Source of the DNA: an uncultured Clostridia bacterium
Lineage (GTDB): Bacteria; Bacillota; Clostridia; Oscillospirales; Acutalibacteraceae
DNA: 48,487 bases
Reading direction: 5' to 3'
Assembly: GCA_937901145.1 (NCBI GenBank)
Contig: CALCHE010000121.1
Span: 1 to 48,487 of the forward strand
In this document: piece after piece, positions 9,594 to 18,620 of the stretch
Position numbering within the stretch: position 1 is the stretch's first letter
How the letters are laid out: each line of letters opens with the position of its first letter
Made by a program: the position numbers and the translations under genes
Notes under the pieces: generated by a model
What the model was told of the DNA's origin: nothing
Seen by the model: only the letters and a program-made list of their open reading frames with translations
Databases searched by the model: none

Positions 9594-10427
9594 TTATACT
9601 TTATTAAGTATATGCTCAATCAAATCCGCAACCGCACCGTAATTACAGTGACAGGTTACAAGCTTTGACAGTGCTTTCATATCATCGGGAGCCTGACCGC
9701 AGCATGCAGGAAATCCTACTGCTTTAAGCATCTCCCAGTCATTATAGTAGTCACCGATTGCCGCGGTCTTTTCTTTTTCGACACCGAGCATTTCAGCGAG
9801 CTTGAGAACAGCGTTCCCTTTATTTGTACCTTCGTTAACCATTTCGTAACTGAACGGCGATGAAGCCATCAGATTTTCTTGGCTTTCAGAATTACTTTTA
9901 AGGAACTTTTCGACCTGCTTTATCTGAAAAGGTAAAGCTGTATAAATAACCTTGTACCAGTTATCTTTTGGAATTTCATCAAAATTATAATAATATTTTA
10001 TGGGCAATTTTGCATTTATAGCCAGAATGCGAGCTGAAGGTGTGGGTCTGAAAAGATAAACATATTTATCGGAAATGACCTGAAAAGCGAGGAACGGAAA
10101 AGTTTTTACACTTTTTTTCACAAGCTCAATGCAGGTATCATTGAGAGGACTTGACCACACCATTTTTTCTTTAGAAAAATCGTAAATACCCGCACCGTTG
10201 ATAACAACTGCCATACCGTCAGGTATATTCAGTCTTTTATAATGCTTTCTCATAGAGTTGGGTGAACGACCCGAAGCAAGAGTAAAATTTCCTTTATATT
10301 CATTTACAAATTTCTGAACAGCATCGTAGTTTCTTTTAACTAAATGTCTCGACTTATCATTTATCGTGCCGTCAATATCTGAAGCAATGAGCCAATCAGA
10401 AAAATCAGTTTTAGTTTTATTAATCAT
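9594..10427 (-). CDS. HAD-superfamily phosphatase, Cof type
   Basis: A 277-residue haloacid dehalogenase-family hydrolase of the Cof/IIB subgroup, which usually dephosphorylates sugar phosphates, nucleotides or flavin phosphates; the substrate cannot be read from sequence. Motif I is ASDIDGTIND near residue 15 with the nucleophilic Asp, motif II is TLASGRS, and motif IV is AIGDYYNDWEML near residue 223. The cap domain lies between II and IV. The start overlaps the end of the RluA-type gene by 8 bases, implying translational coupling. Confidence 0.88.
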   Translation of the reverse strand: MINKTKTDFSDWLIASDIDGTINDKSRHLVKRNYDAVQKFVNEYKGNFTLASGRSPNSMRKHYKRLNIPDGMAVVINGAGIYDFSKEKMVWSSPLNDTCIELVKKSVKTFPFLAFQVISDKYVYLFRPTPSARILAINAKLPIKYYYNFDEIPKDNWYKVIYTALPFQIKQVEKFLKSNSESQENLMASSPFSYEMVNEGTNKGNAVLKLAEMLGVEKEKTAAIGDYYNDWEMLKAVGFPACCGQAPDDMKALSKLVTCHCNYGAVADLIEHILNKV

Positions 10428-11340
10428 CTTTTAGCCTCCTTAAAAATGAGGTGAAGTATTCAGGCAATTCGCTCTGAATTTCAATATATTCTTTCGTTCT
10501 GGGATGTTTAAAGCCTATCAGACCTGCGTGTAAGCACTGTCCTTCGAGATATTCGATAACTTTTTTAGGACCGTAAACAGGATCACCTGCTACAGGATGT
10601 CCGATATAGGACATATGAACTCGAATCTGATGTGTTCTGCCTGTTTCAAGTCTCAGGGCAAGATGTGTAAAATCATTATAGCGTTTTACAACTCTGTAAT
10701 GAGTGGTGGCATTCTTAGAATTTTTTACCGTTACGGTCATTTTCTTTCTGTCGACAGGATGCCTGCCGATAGGAGCATCCACAGTACCCTCTTCATTTTT
10801 AAATCCGCCGTACACCACACTCTGATATTCTCTGGTAAAAGTGTGCGCCTTTATTTGCTCGGCCAAAGATATATGTGCGAAATCATTCTTTGCCACTATC
10901 AGAAGTCCGCTTGTGTCCTTATCTATTCTGTGAACAATACCGGGTCGGATAACACCGTTTATACCTGAAAGCGAATCTTTGCAATGATACATAAGTGCAT
11001 TCACCAAGGTTCCGTCATAGTTGCCGGCAGCAGGATGAACCACCATACCCTTTTTCTTGTTTACTACAAGCAAATCCTCGTCCTCATAACGGATATCCAG
11101 AGGTATATTTTCAGCCAAAATTTCAAGTTCTTTCGGCTCAGGAACTCTGACAACAATTTTATCGTAAACTTTTACTTTATAATTTTTAGTGATAACAAGA
11201 GAATTAACAGTGACATTACCTTCATCGATGAGCTTCTGAGCTGCAGAACGACTCAGACCATCACAGATAAGAGAAACGATCTTATCTATTCTTTCTCCAC
11301 TACTCTCTTCATTTACCACAAAAATCTGTGCATCAACCAT
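10420..11340 (-). CDS. RluA-family RNA pseudouridine synthase (RluD-like)
   Basis: Converts uridine to pseudouridine in RNA, most likely 23S rRNA by position next to lspA. An N-terminal S4 RNA-binding domain (ERIDKIVSLICDGLSRSAAQ, about residues 16-75) precedes the catalytic domain with HRIDKDTSGLLIVAK near residue 138, which carries the catalytic Asp. LETGRTHQIRVHMSYIGHPV follows near residue 232. At 306 residues it is normal for RluD/YlyB. Its ATG shares one base with the lspA stop codon, and lspA-rluD is a widely conserved Firmicutes pair. Exact target uridines are not predictable here. Confidence 0.93.
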   Translation of the reverse strand: MVDAQIFVVNEESSGERIDKIVSLICDGLSRSAAQKLIDEGNVTVNSLVITKNYKVKVYDKIVVRVPEPKELEILAENIPLDIRYEDEDLLVVNKKKGMVVHPAAGNYDGTLVNALMYHCKDSLSGINGVIRPGIVHRIDKDTSGLLIVAKNDFAHISLAEQIKAHTFTREYQSVVYGGFKNEEGTVDAPIGRHPVDRKKMTVTVKNSKNATTHYRVVKRYNDFTHLALRLETGRTHQIRVHMSYIGHPVAGDPVYGPKKVIEYLEGQCLHAGLIGFKHPRTKEYIEIQSELPEYFTSFLRRLKDD

Positions 11341-11837
11341 TAAACATTTTTCTCTTTCTTGTTTTTATATTCCTTATAAACGGAATATATTTTATAAAAT
11401 ATAATTACAAATGCACTGCATGTAACAAGACAGTCGGCAAAGTTGAAAATATAGAAATCTACAAACAGTACCTCAATATAGTCGATTACATAACCTCTGA
11501 AAACCCTGTCGATTATATTGCCCAATCCGCCTGCGGCCATGAAAACAATGCACACATAATCCACTCCGAATTTGAATTTTCCCGACAGTATTACTGCCAG
11601 AATCAGGAGCATACAGATAACGGAAGCGACCGTCATTATCTCGGTTTTACCGCTCATCATACCCATCATAGCTCCGTCATTTTCAAAATAATGGAGCTGA
11701 ATGAAACCGGGAACAAGCATTTTAACGGAAACAGGCTTAAGATATATATCAACAAAATATTTAATAACCTGATCCGCCACAAGCATAACTGATATTATGC
11801 CTAAGGAAAATAAGCGTATCTTATTAATCTTCTTCAT
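11340..11837 (-). CDS. lspA: Lipoprotein signal peptidase II (LspA)
   Basis: Integral membrane aspartyl protease that removes signal peptides from prolipoproteins after lipid attachment; it would process the lipoprotein encoded at 46041-46712. There are four hydrophobic segments in 165 residues. Family motifs are NDGAMMGMMSG, GGLGNIIDRVFRG followed by VIDYIE, and FNFADCLV. The Asp residues in VIDY and FNFAD correspond to the catalytic dyad. The start overlaps the divIVA gene by 14 bases. Confidence 0.95.
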   Translation of the reverse strand: MKKINKIRLFSLGIISVMLVADQVIKYFVDIYLKPVSVKMLVPGFIQLHYFENDGAMMGMMSGKTEIMTVASVICMLLILAVILSGKFKFGVDYVCIVFMAAGGLGNIIDRVFRGYVIDYIEVLFVDFYIFNFADCLVTCSAFVIIFYKIYSVYKEYKNKKEKNV

Positions 11838-12939
11838 CTGAATAAACTTTACCGTTTTCCATTACAGTCTTAAGGTCATCAAAGCTTATGTCACTTTCTT
11901 CGAGTGAGCTTGCGAATGCATCATCCAGACCTTCTACAAAGGCAGAAAAATCACTACCCTCGCTTCCGGCTGAATCAAAAATTTTAGATATGTAAGCATT
12001 GACATCCGGCATAGAAGTATTTGAGCCTCCGGAAATCAGATCTTCAGACTCGACGGACTCTTCGCTTTTCACTTCTACAGAATAAGCATCAAAAGCAGTC
12101 TCCACAGTAAAATCTGACTCTGAATCCTGTTTTTCTTCAATAAAATCCTGTGCTTCTTCGATTTCTTCATCAAAATCAAAGGTAAATTCTTCTATTTCGT
12201 CCAAATCGATCTGCGAAGCTTCAATAGCTTCCGCGACAGGTGCTTCCTGCATCTTAAATTCTGATACAGAAATAACGGAAACCGATTCAACGGCAAGCTT
12301 TACAGCTTTTTCTATTTCAGCCTTAAGCTTTGCAGCTTCATTTTTTATAGCTTCGAGCTCTTCATTTGCTTTTTTTATTATCTCGTCAGCTTTATCACGT
12401 GCTGTCTGAGCATCTTTATAAGCATCGGAAACTATTCGGGACGCATTAGCATTAGCCTCTTCAATCAAGGAAGCAGCTTTTGTGTTTATATCAGCGATAT
12501 ATTTTTCCGAAAAATCGTCAGCCTGTTTTCTGGTAAGCTCAAGCTCACCTTTAATCTTTTCAAGCTCAGCCTTGGAGCTGTCGAGCTCCTGAGCATAAAC
12601 AGCCTTAGCTTCACTTGTTTTATCAGCAATAATTTTCTCAGCCTCAGCTTTTGCATTTTCAATCAGGCTTTCTGCTTCGCCGCGAGCCTGATCAACAGTC
12701 TTGTCAGAGGTAGTCTTAGCCCAGATAAGAGCATCAGCAATCGCTCTTTTATTTTCGTTATATTCATCTATTAAAGGAGTGATGGCGGAAAGTCTCTCTC
12801 TGAGAATATTATTGTCGCTGTAAAGCTTGCTGTAGTTCTGAAAAACTCTCTGTATAAAAGCATCAACCTCACTGGCACGGTAACCGCCTTTACCCACAGC
12901 AGAAAATCGCTGGTTATTAATCTGGTTAGGTAACATCAT
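11824..12939 (-). CDS. divIVA: DivIVA-domain cell-division protein
   Basis: Coiled-coil protein that recognises curved membrane at poles and septa. The N-terminal lipid-binding domain (first ~55 residues) has RFSAVGKGGYRASEVDAFIQ. A long heptad-rich coiled coil covers about residues 40-215. The C-terminal third is strongly acidic and probably disordered (EEFTFDFDEEIEEAQDF near residue 250). At 371 residues it is much longer than B. subtilis DivIVA (~164), mostly because of the extended coil and acidic tail. It lies between sepF and lspA, the usual position. AGGAGAG precedes ATGATG at the start; either Met could initiate. Confidence 0.92.
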   Translation of the reverse strand: MMLPNQINNQRFSAVGKGGYRASEVDAFIQRVFQNYSKLYSDNNILRERLSAITPLIDEYNENKRAIADALIWAKTTSDKTVDQARGEAESLIENAKAEAEKIIADKTSEAKAVYAQELDSSKAELEKIKGELELTRKQADDFSEKYIADINTKAASLIEEANANASRIVSDAYKDAQTARDKADEIIKKANEELEAIKNEAAKLKAEIEKAVKLAVESVSVISVSEFKMQEAPVAEAIEASQIDLDEIEEFTFDFDEEIEEAQDFIEEKQDSESDFTVETAFDAYSVEVKSEESVESEDLISGGSNTSMPDVNAYISKIFDSAGSEGSDFSAFVEGLDDAFASSLEESDISFDDLKTVMENGKVYSDEED

Positions 12940-12967
12940 TGTAATCTCTCCTTTAATCAGTTATAAA

Positions 12968-13558
12968 TCAGAAATTTGCGAAATCATCGAGGTCAACCTG
13001 GCCGTAAAAATCACCGTGTAATTCTACGCTTTCAGGAAGGAATGCACAGATATTCTCTGTAAAACGTGTAAATATGGAGTTAGTTACATACTTGGCACCG
13101 TCGAGGAAGTCCATAGCTCTTCTCTTCTGTTCATCAGAAAGAAGGCCAAGATTAACAACAACCATAGCATTCTGGTCGATCATAAGATTAGCTACATTTT
13201 TAGCATCATAAATGTCATGTAATGCAATAAAATTAAGCTTGAATTTAGACTGTGTCTTAGCAGAATTCATATTGTAAATATTGCTTTTGGGCTGCTGTTT
13301 GACAGTCTTTTGTTCAAAGGACGCCACTCTTTCGTTTTTCTTAGGTGCACTTTCTCCGTATTTTATGTATTCGGGAGGGGTGATAGAGCTTTCGGGAGCG
13401 TAGCTGAAAGCAGGTTCATTATCTTCATCATAATAACCGCTGCCAGAGTCCTCATACTCACCGTCTTCCTCGTATTCGACATCATCCTCATCAAATTCTC
13501 TTTCGTCTGCTATGAAATGCTCCTCAAATTTTGATTTGATATTTTTAACAAAACCCAT
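12968..13558 (-). CDS. sepF: Cell-division protein SepF
   Basis: Membrane-binding FtsZ-associated protein that bundles or anchors FtsZ filaments. The N-terminal amphipathic helix (MGFVKNIKSKFEEHF) is the expected membrane anchor. A very acidic linker follows (about residues 18-60), then the globular SepF domain from about residue 110 with ALHDIYDAKNVANLMIDQNA and FLDGAKYVTNSIFTRFTENI. At 196 residues it is slightly long because of the linker. It sits between yggS and divIVA. ylmG and ylmH, which lie between sepF and divIVA in Bacillus, are absent: the gap is 28 bases. Confidence 0.94.
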   Translation of the reverse strand: MGFVKNIKSKFEEHFIADEREFDEDDVEYEEDGEYEDSGSGYYDEDNEPAFSYAPESSITPPEYIKYGESAPKKNERVASFEQKTVKQQPKSNIYNMNSAKTQSKFKLNFIALHDIYDAKNVANLMIDQNAMVVVNLGLLSDEQKRRAMDFLDGAKYVTNSIFTRFTENICAFLPESVELHGDFYGQVDLDDFANF

Positions 13559-13589
13559 TTTAATTACTCCTTTATATTGATGTAGTTTA

Positions 13590-14312
13590 TTAATATAATC
13601 TGGGACCGAATATCGCCGAACCGATTCTTACGTGATTAGAACCGCAAAGAATCGCCTGTTCATAGTCTCCTGACATACCCATTGATAGTATTGATATATC
13701 AGTATTATCTAACTTTTTGTCCTTTATGTCAATAAAAATATTGTGCATTTTTGAAAAATATTTATTCAATTCACTGTTACTGTCACAAATAGGCGGTATC
13801 GTCATTAATCCGCGTACTTTTATATTAGGCAGTTCAATAACCTGATGCAGAAGCTCATCGAGCATTTCGGGTCTGATTCCCGTTTTACTTTCTTCACCGC
13901 CGATATTCACTTCGATAAGACAATCAGTGACTATTCCGCACGAAAGACTTCTTTTAGAAATCTCTGTGGCAAGCTTTAAAGAATCAACAGACTCAATCAT
14001 AGATACCTCACCGATAATCTGTTTGACTTTGTTAGTCTGCAGATGACCGATAAGATGCGCTTGACAGTCACTTAAATCAAGATATTCCTTCTTTGAAAGA
14101 AGTTCCTGAACTTTGTTCTCACCGATCAGACGGATACCCTTCTCTATGGCACGGTTTATGAACATCGGTTCGACAGTTTTGGTTACAGCCATAAAGTTTA
14201 TATCTTCAAAATTTCTCGAGCTTTTATATGCCGCTTCAGCGATACGTTCATTGATAAAATCAATATTATAATCTATATTCTTAAAGCGCTCCTCAACTGA
14301 TAAGCATGCCAT
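13590..14312 (-). CDS. YggS/PLPBP-family pyridoxal-phosphate homeostasis protein
   Basis: PLP-binding fold-type III protein without known catalytic activity; the family maintains vitamin B6 and amino-acid homeostasis. The PLP lysine lies in NFMAVTKTVEPMF near residue 46. Other family motifs are RLIGENKVQE and GLMTIPPICD, with LSMGMSGDYEQAI near the C-terminus. The reading frame is open with TTG at 14318 and ATG at 14312; GGGGA lies 6 bases before the TTG and 12 before the ATG, so either start is possible. It overlaps the HlyD-like gene by about 20 bases and precedes sepF, the common ylmE-sepF arrangement. Confidence 0.9.
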   Translation of the reverse strand: MACLSVEERFKNIDYNIDFINERIAEAAYKSSRNFEDINFMAVTKTVEPMFINRAIEKGIRLIGENKVQELLSKKEYLDLSDCQAHLIGHLQTNKVKQIIGEVSMIESVDSLKLATEISKRSLSCGIVTDCLIEVNIGGEESKTGIRPEMLDELLHQVIELPNIKVRGLMTIPPICDSNSELNKYFSKMHNIFIDIKDKKLDNTDISILSMGMSGDYEQAILCGSNHVRIGSAIFGPRLY

Positions 14313-15603
14313 CTTCAATATGCATCCCCTTTACTATAACTTTATCGTACAGGTTAATACTGCGGTATTTACCTGTTTTCTCCTCATCGATTACCTTGTT
14401 ACCCTCTTCATCCTCTTTATAAGCTATATACTTTCCAGCGATAACATAATCATCACCATAATAAATAATATTTATCGGCGTAAATTTAACATAATTACCC
14501 AAAGCAACATATACACCCTTGAGACCGTCTTCATTTTCCGTTATCGCATCATTACTGATTCTGTAGCCATTATAATCCTTAACGGTAATAGCAGCATTTT
14601 CGATTCTCAGATTAGCCAGATCTTCATTCATCGAGGTACACTGCAGGCTTACAGTAATTGTATCACCGTTAAGCTCAGAAACACTGTGAACCTTCATTGT
14701 AACTCCTTTGATATTTTTATCAGGAAAATCAACAGTAACATAATATCCTGTTCTTATCACCGAAGCATCAGTAATCGATGTATCAAAAATGAAATACCAG
14801 GTGTGCTGAGCGATAATTTTTCCGAAAGCATTATCTACAGGCTTATTCTGACTGTTAATAAGGGTATTTCCTTCGTTGACAGTCACCTTTTTCTTCTTTA
14901 CATCATCATAGGATTTAAGCGATTCATAACCGTCTACATTACTGACAAAATAACCCGAATAGTGAGATTTTACCTCACCTGTCTTTTTATAGCTTTTCTG
15001 AACAGCCTTAAGCTCACTTTTTACCGCTTTTATCTGTGCATCGATGTCAAATCCCGATCCCGTTGCAATCTGTTTGGTTGAAACCTTGGAAATAAAATCG
15101 CTGACTGAACCGTCGAGAACCGAAAAATCAGAGTTTTTAACCGAATCTACATAATTGTCTACAGAGTTATATATGCTAGAATTAAGATATACAACGTTTA
15201 CATAATTCAGATCTCCCTGACTTTTAAGATTCTGTAAATCTTCAAGCTTGGACTGCAGCTGTTTTGCCTTAAGATAATTCTCGGCTTCTTCTGCAGAACT
15301 GAATGTAAGTGCAATAACATCCTTTTTACCGACATTTGCGCTGTCAGACAAAATGGGAACGTATACTTTGTTGTCATCCTTAACGAGAACAGAAACATTT
15401 TTACCGTCTACAACCCTGTTTTCATCACGAACAGCAAAGCCTCTGACATTCAATTTCTCTTCCTGAGTATATTTCAGAGCATATTCAAACTCTATTTTTC
15501 CCGTACTCTTTGAATAGACATACTGTGAAGCATAGAGAATCGCGAGCACAGCAAAAACTGCAAGCATTCCCAGTACAATTTTTTTATCTTTGGAAGAATT
15601 CAT
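14293..15603 (-). CDS. HlyD-like membrane-anchored protein of the division cluster
   Basis: A 436-residue protein with one N-terminal membrane segment (about residues 8-27, IVLGMLAVFAVLAILYASQY) and a large outside part resembling periplasmic adaptor (HlyD-type) proteins. An N-terminal beta/lipoyl-like part (LNVRGFAVRDENRVV) is followed by a coiled-coil insert with YLKAKQLQSKLEDLQNLKS and then a barrel-like C-terminal half. No ABC transporter, RND pump or outer-membrane partner is encoded nearby, and these organisms lack an outer membrane. It lies 3 bases after miaA and overlaps yggS, so a role in envelope or division biology is more likely than efflux; that is inference. The family assignment is from overall pattern only. 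Confidence 0.75.
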   Translation of the reverse strand: MNSSKDKKIVLGMLAVFAVLAILYASQYVYSKSTGKIEFEYALKYTQEEKLNVRGFAVRDENRVVDGKNVSVLVKDDNKVYVPILSDSANVGKKDVIALTFSSAEEAENYLKAKQLQSKLEDLQNLKSQGDLNYVNVVYLNSSIYNSVDNYVDSVKNSDFSVLDGSVSDFISKVSTKQIATGSGFDIDAQIKAVKSELKAVQKSYKKTGEVKSHYSGYFVSNVDGYESLKSYDDVKKKKVTVNEGNTLINSQNKPVDNAFGKIIAQHTWYFIFDTSITDASVIRTGYYVTVDFPDKNIKGVTMKVHSVSELNGDTITVSLQCTSMNEDLANLRIENAAITVKDYNGYRISNDAITENEDGLKGVYVALGNYVKFTPINIIYYGDDYVIAGKYIAYKEDEEGNKVIDEEKTGKYRSINLYDKVIVKGMHIEDGMLIS

Positions 15604-15606
15604 AGT

Positions 15607-16542
15607 TTAATCACCTGAATATTCGTTAATAATTTCAGAAGCGATATCAATAAGCTTTCTGTCACCTGTATTATCAATACTGATCCAACTGATATCTTTA
15701 TTGCGTCTGAACCAGGTAAGCTGTCTTTTAGCATATCGTCTGGTTTCCATTTTTAATTTTTCGACAGCCTCTCCGAAAGAAACGAGACCGTCAATGTAAG
15801 GTTTAAGCTCTTTGTAGCCAATCGCTTGCTTAGCAGTTTGGGAATAGTCAGATTCATAAAAATCCTCCGCTTCTGCTAAAAGACCGTTTTCAAGCATAAT
15901 GTCTACCCTATAATTGATTCTGTCATACAGAACCTGTCTGTCGTCAGCTGTGAGTCCGATTATGCACCAATCAAATTCACTTTCTTCAATATGGGAAAGC
16001 CTGTCCTGTTCGGATATTGTCTTACCTGTAGAAAGATAAACCTCCAAAGCGCGGATAATTCTTTTTCTGTCATTAATATGAAGCCTGACGGCAGCTTCAG
16101 GATCAACAGCTCTGAGCTTTTCGAGAAGAACCTCAATCCCCTTTTCATCTGCTTCTTTTTCGAGTTCGGAGCGAACATCATTTTTTTCATAGTCAAAAAA
16201 TGTAGTGTTTTTTATTAGAGTATCAATATACAGACCTGTTCCACCGCAAACAACAGGCAGCTTACCTTCCGAGAGAATTCTTTTTATTGCTTCAGTTGCA
16301 TCTTTTTTATACATAGCAACACTGTATTCCTCGTCACATCCGATAAAACCGATAAGGTGGTGCTTTACCTCAGCCATTTCCTCCTCTGTAGGCTTAGCTG
16401 TGGCAATATCCATATTTTCATAAATCTGCATAGAATCTGCAGAAACTATATCGCCATCGTATTTTTTCGCGATTTCGATAGCAAGAGATGTTTTCCCCGA
16501 TGCGGTGGGACCTACAACTACGACTACTAAAGGCTTTTTCAT
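15607..16542 (-). CDS. miaA: tRNA dimethylallyltransferase MiaA
   Basis: Adds a dimethylallyl group to N6 of A37 in tRNAs reading UNN codons, giving i6A, the substrate of MiaB, also in this cluster. The P-loop is VVVGPTASGKTSLAIEIAKK at the N-terminus. DSMQIYENMDIATAKPT follows near residue 37 and VVCGGTGLYIDTLI near residue 98; QRYAKRQLTWFRR-like sequence occurs near residue 280 (RRYAKRQLTWFRRNKDISWI). The 311 residues are typical. It lies 14 bases downstream of mutL, matching the Firmicutes mutS-mutL-miaA order. Confidence 0.96.
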   Translation of the reverse strand: MKKPLVVVVVGPTASGKTSLAIEIAKKYDGDIVSADSMQIYENMDIATAKPTEEEMAEVKHHLIGFIGCDEEYSVAMYKKDATEAIKRILSEGKLPVVCGGTGLYIDTLIKNTTFFDYEKNDVRSELEKEADEKGIEVLLEKLRAVDPEAAVRLHINDRKRIIRALEVYLSTGKTISEQDRLSHIEESEFDWCIIGLTADDRQVLYDRINYRVDIMLENGLLAEAEDFYESDYSQTAKQAIGYKELKPYIDGLVSFGEAVEKLKMETRRYAKRQLTWFRRNKDISWISIDNTGDRKLIDIASEIINEYSGD

Positions 16543-16556
16543 TAGTTTTCTCCGAA

Positions 16557-18599
16557 TTACTGTATTCTGCCGAACATCTTTTCGAGTTCGTACTTAGAAA
16601 GTTCAAGAAGAACCGGCCTGCCGTGAGGACAGTATCTGACGCTGTCATCGTAAAGAACAGCTTCTGCAAGAACTTTCATTTCAGCGGTCGAATTTTTGTA
16701 TCCGGCCTTGATAGCAGCCTTACAGGCGGCTGTATGATGAATACGGTCAATCTTTTCTGTTTCAATGTTTGTTCTGTTTTCACTGAGATAAAGTGCCATC
16801 TCAACTACTGTATCCTCGATATCGTCACCTGAAATAAGCATAGGACATTCACGGACAATAACCGTTCCCGTGCCGAAATCCTCTACAAGATACCCGGCTT
16901 TTGAAAAAATATCGAGATTATCAATTATTGTGTTATATTCATTTTTATTGAGTGTAACGGTAACAGGCGTCAAAAGCACCTGAGACGAAACATTATCCTG
17001 TGCGTTCTTTTTTATCTTGTTATAGATAACTCTTTCGTGTGCTGCGTGTTTATCTATAAGGCAGACCTTATTATCATATTCACAGATAATATAAGTTTTG
17101 AAAGCTTCACCTAAAAGTCTGAGTGGCTTAGGAGCTGTTTTCTCTTCTGCTATAACAACTCTTTTGCTTGATTCAGCTTCAGTTTTTATATCAGAAGAAA
17201 ACGTATCTGTCTTTGCTGAATCGTTTTTTATGACAGACTGATTTTTTCTTTCCTGAGAAGGCTCACTATGCCGTACGGGAGCAGAAGCAGTCTGAGCAGC
17301 TCTGACCTTAGACTTAAATCCTGAAACTAAGTCAGGCTCATCAGCATTGGTAAATCCTTTATTGATATGTTCGGGAGCTGAAACAGCAGTAGCACTTTTG
17401 AACTCGGAAGAAGACATTTTATTCCAGAAAGCCTTATCGTTTTTCTGCGGAATAGAAGTATTTTTCTCTAAAGGTGCTTTAAATACTTTTTCAGGAGCCT
17501 GTCTTACAGGTGTCGGAACATCTTCTTCAACCATATGAAGCTGAGCGTAATCAGGCTTTGCTTTTTCTGTAAGCTTGGCTATTTTTACAGTATCAACCTG
17601 AGGTGCACTGTCGAAATCACTTAAAGCGCCCTTAACAGCATAATAAACAGCCGTAGAAACCTTTCTTTCGTCACTGAAACGAACCTCTGTCTTAGCCGGA
17701 TGAACATTAACATCCACTGTTTCAGGCCTTACATACACATTAAGAACACAGCTCGGAAATTTACCTACCATGATAGTGTTCTTGTAAGCATTTTCCATCG
17801 AAGCCATTATCGAACGTGACTTGATGTTTCTGTTATTGAGAAAGAAATACTGCATAGCTCTCGAAGGTCTCGAGCAAACAGGCTTGGAAACGAACCCGCT
17901 GACCTTTATACCGTCGAGCTCATAATCAACCTCAAGGAGACTTTCAGCAAAGGTTCTGCCAAAAACAGAATATATAGCCGAGAGAAGCTTTCCGTCACCT
18001 GGAGTAATCAGCGCCTGCTTTCCCTCTCGGATAAATCTTATGCTTATTTCCGGATGAGATAATGCGATTTTATCCACAATATCGGCCACAGCATTCGCTT
18101 CGGAAACGTCGCGCTTAAGAAACTTCATACGTGCAGGTGTGTTATAAAAAAGATCTCTAACAACTATAGTAGTACCGTTAGGACATCCGGCCGCATCATA
18201 ATTGACCTGCACACCGCCCTCAATGGTAAAAGCGGTACCCATTTCTTCTTCAATAGTTTTCGTAAGTATTTCAGTTCGTGAAACAGCAGCTATCGAAGCC
18301 AGTGCTTCACCGCGGAACCCAAGGGTGAAAATGGAATTAAGATCATCCACATCCCTGACCTTACTGGTAGCGTGACTAAGAAATGCTTTCGGAACATCTT
18401 CTCTGCAAATTCCGCAGCCGTTATCGGTAATACGTATATATGTTACGCCGCCGTTACGTATTTCCAATGTAATCGTAGTAGCACCGGCATCAATCGAGTT
18501 TTCCATTAGCTCTTTAACTACCGATGCAGGTCTTTCGACAACTTCACCGGCAGCAATTAATTCTGCTATGTGTTTTGATAATACATTAATTCGTGCCAT
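16557..18599 (-). CDS. mutL: DNA mismatch-repair protein MutL
   Basis: Matchmaker ATPase of mismatch repair that couples MutS recognition to strand incision. The GHKL ATPase domain (about 1-330) has IAAGEVVERPASVVKELMEN, DNGCGI and TLGFRGEAL. A low-complexity linker covers about 340-485. The C-terminal dimerisation/endonuclease domain follows, with ACKAAIKAG (625-633), CPHGRP (657-662) and FGR at the end. The nuclease motif DQHA-x2-E-x4-E reads D516-K-H-A-A-H-E522-R-V-I-Y-N527, so the Gln and the last Glu are replaced while the metal-binding Asp, His and first Glu remain. It follows mutS by 21 bases. Confidence 0.96.
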   Translation of the reverse strand: MARINVLSKHIAELIAAGEVVERPASVVKELMENSIDAGATTITLEIRNGGVTYIRITDNGCGICREDVPKAFLSHATSKVRDVDDLNSIFTLGFRGEALASIAAVSRTEILTKTIEEEMGTAFTIEGGVQVNYDAAGCPNGTTIVVRDLFYNTPARMKFLKRDVSEANAVADIVDKIALSHPEISIRFIREGKQALITPGDGKLLSAIYSVFGRTFAESLLEVDYELDGIKVSGFVSKPVCSRPSRAMQYFFLNNRNIKSRSIMASMENAYKNTIMVGKFPSCVLNVYVRPETVDVNVHPAKTEVRFSDERKVSTAVYYAVKGALSDFDSAPQVDTVKIAKLTEKAKPDYAQLHMVEEDVPTPVRQAPEKVFKAPLEKNTSIPQKNDKAFWNKMSSSEFKSATAVSAPEHINKGFTNADEPDLVSGFKSKVRAAQTASAPVRHSEPSQERKNQSVIKNDSAKTDTFSSDIKTEAESSKRVVIAEEKTAPKPLRLLGEAFKTYIICEYDNKVCLIDKHAAHERVIYNKIKKNAQDNVSSQVLLTPVTVTLNKNEYNTIIDNLDIFSKAGYLVEDFGTGTVIVRECPMLISGDDIEDTVVEMALYLSENRTNIETEKIDRIHHTAACKAAIKAGYKNSTAEMKVLAEAVLYDDSVRYCPHGRPVLLELSKYELEKMFGRIQ

Positions 18600-18620
18600 A
18601 AAGTTATCGCTTCCTTTCTT

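Noticed and set aside
11328..11792. 154-codon plus-strand open frame opposite lspA
   Set aside because: Shadow of lspA, which has complete family motifs; no start signal or recognisable protein.
14320..15081. 253-codon plus-strand open frame antisense to the HlyD-like gene
   Set aside because: Lies fully opposite a well-supported coding frame, has no ribosome-binding site or known motif, and its composition (Ile/Asn/Tyr rich) is what antisense of this codon usage gives.
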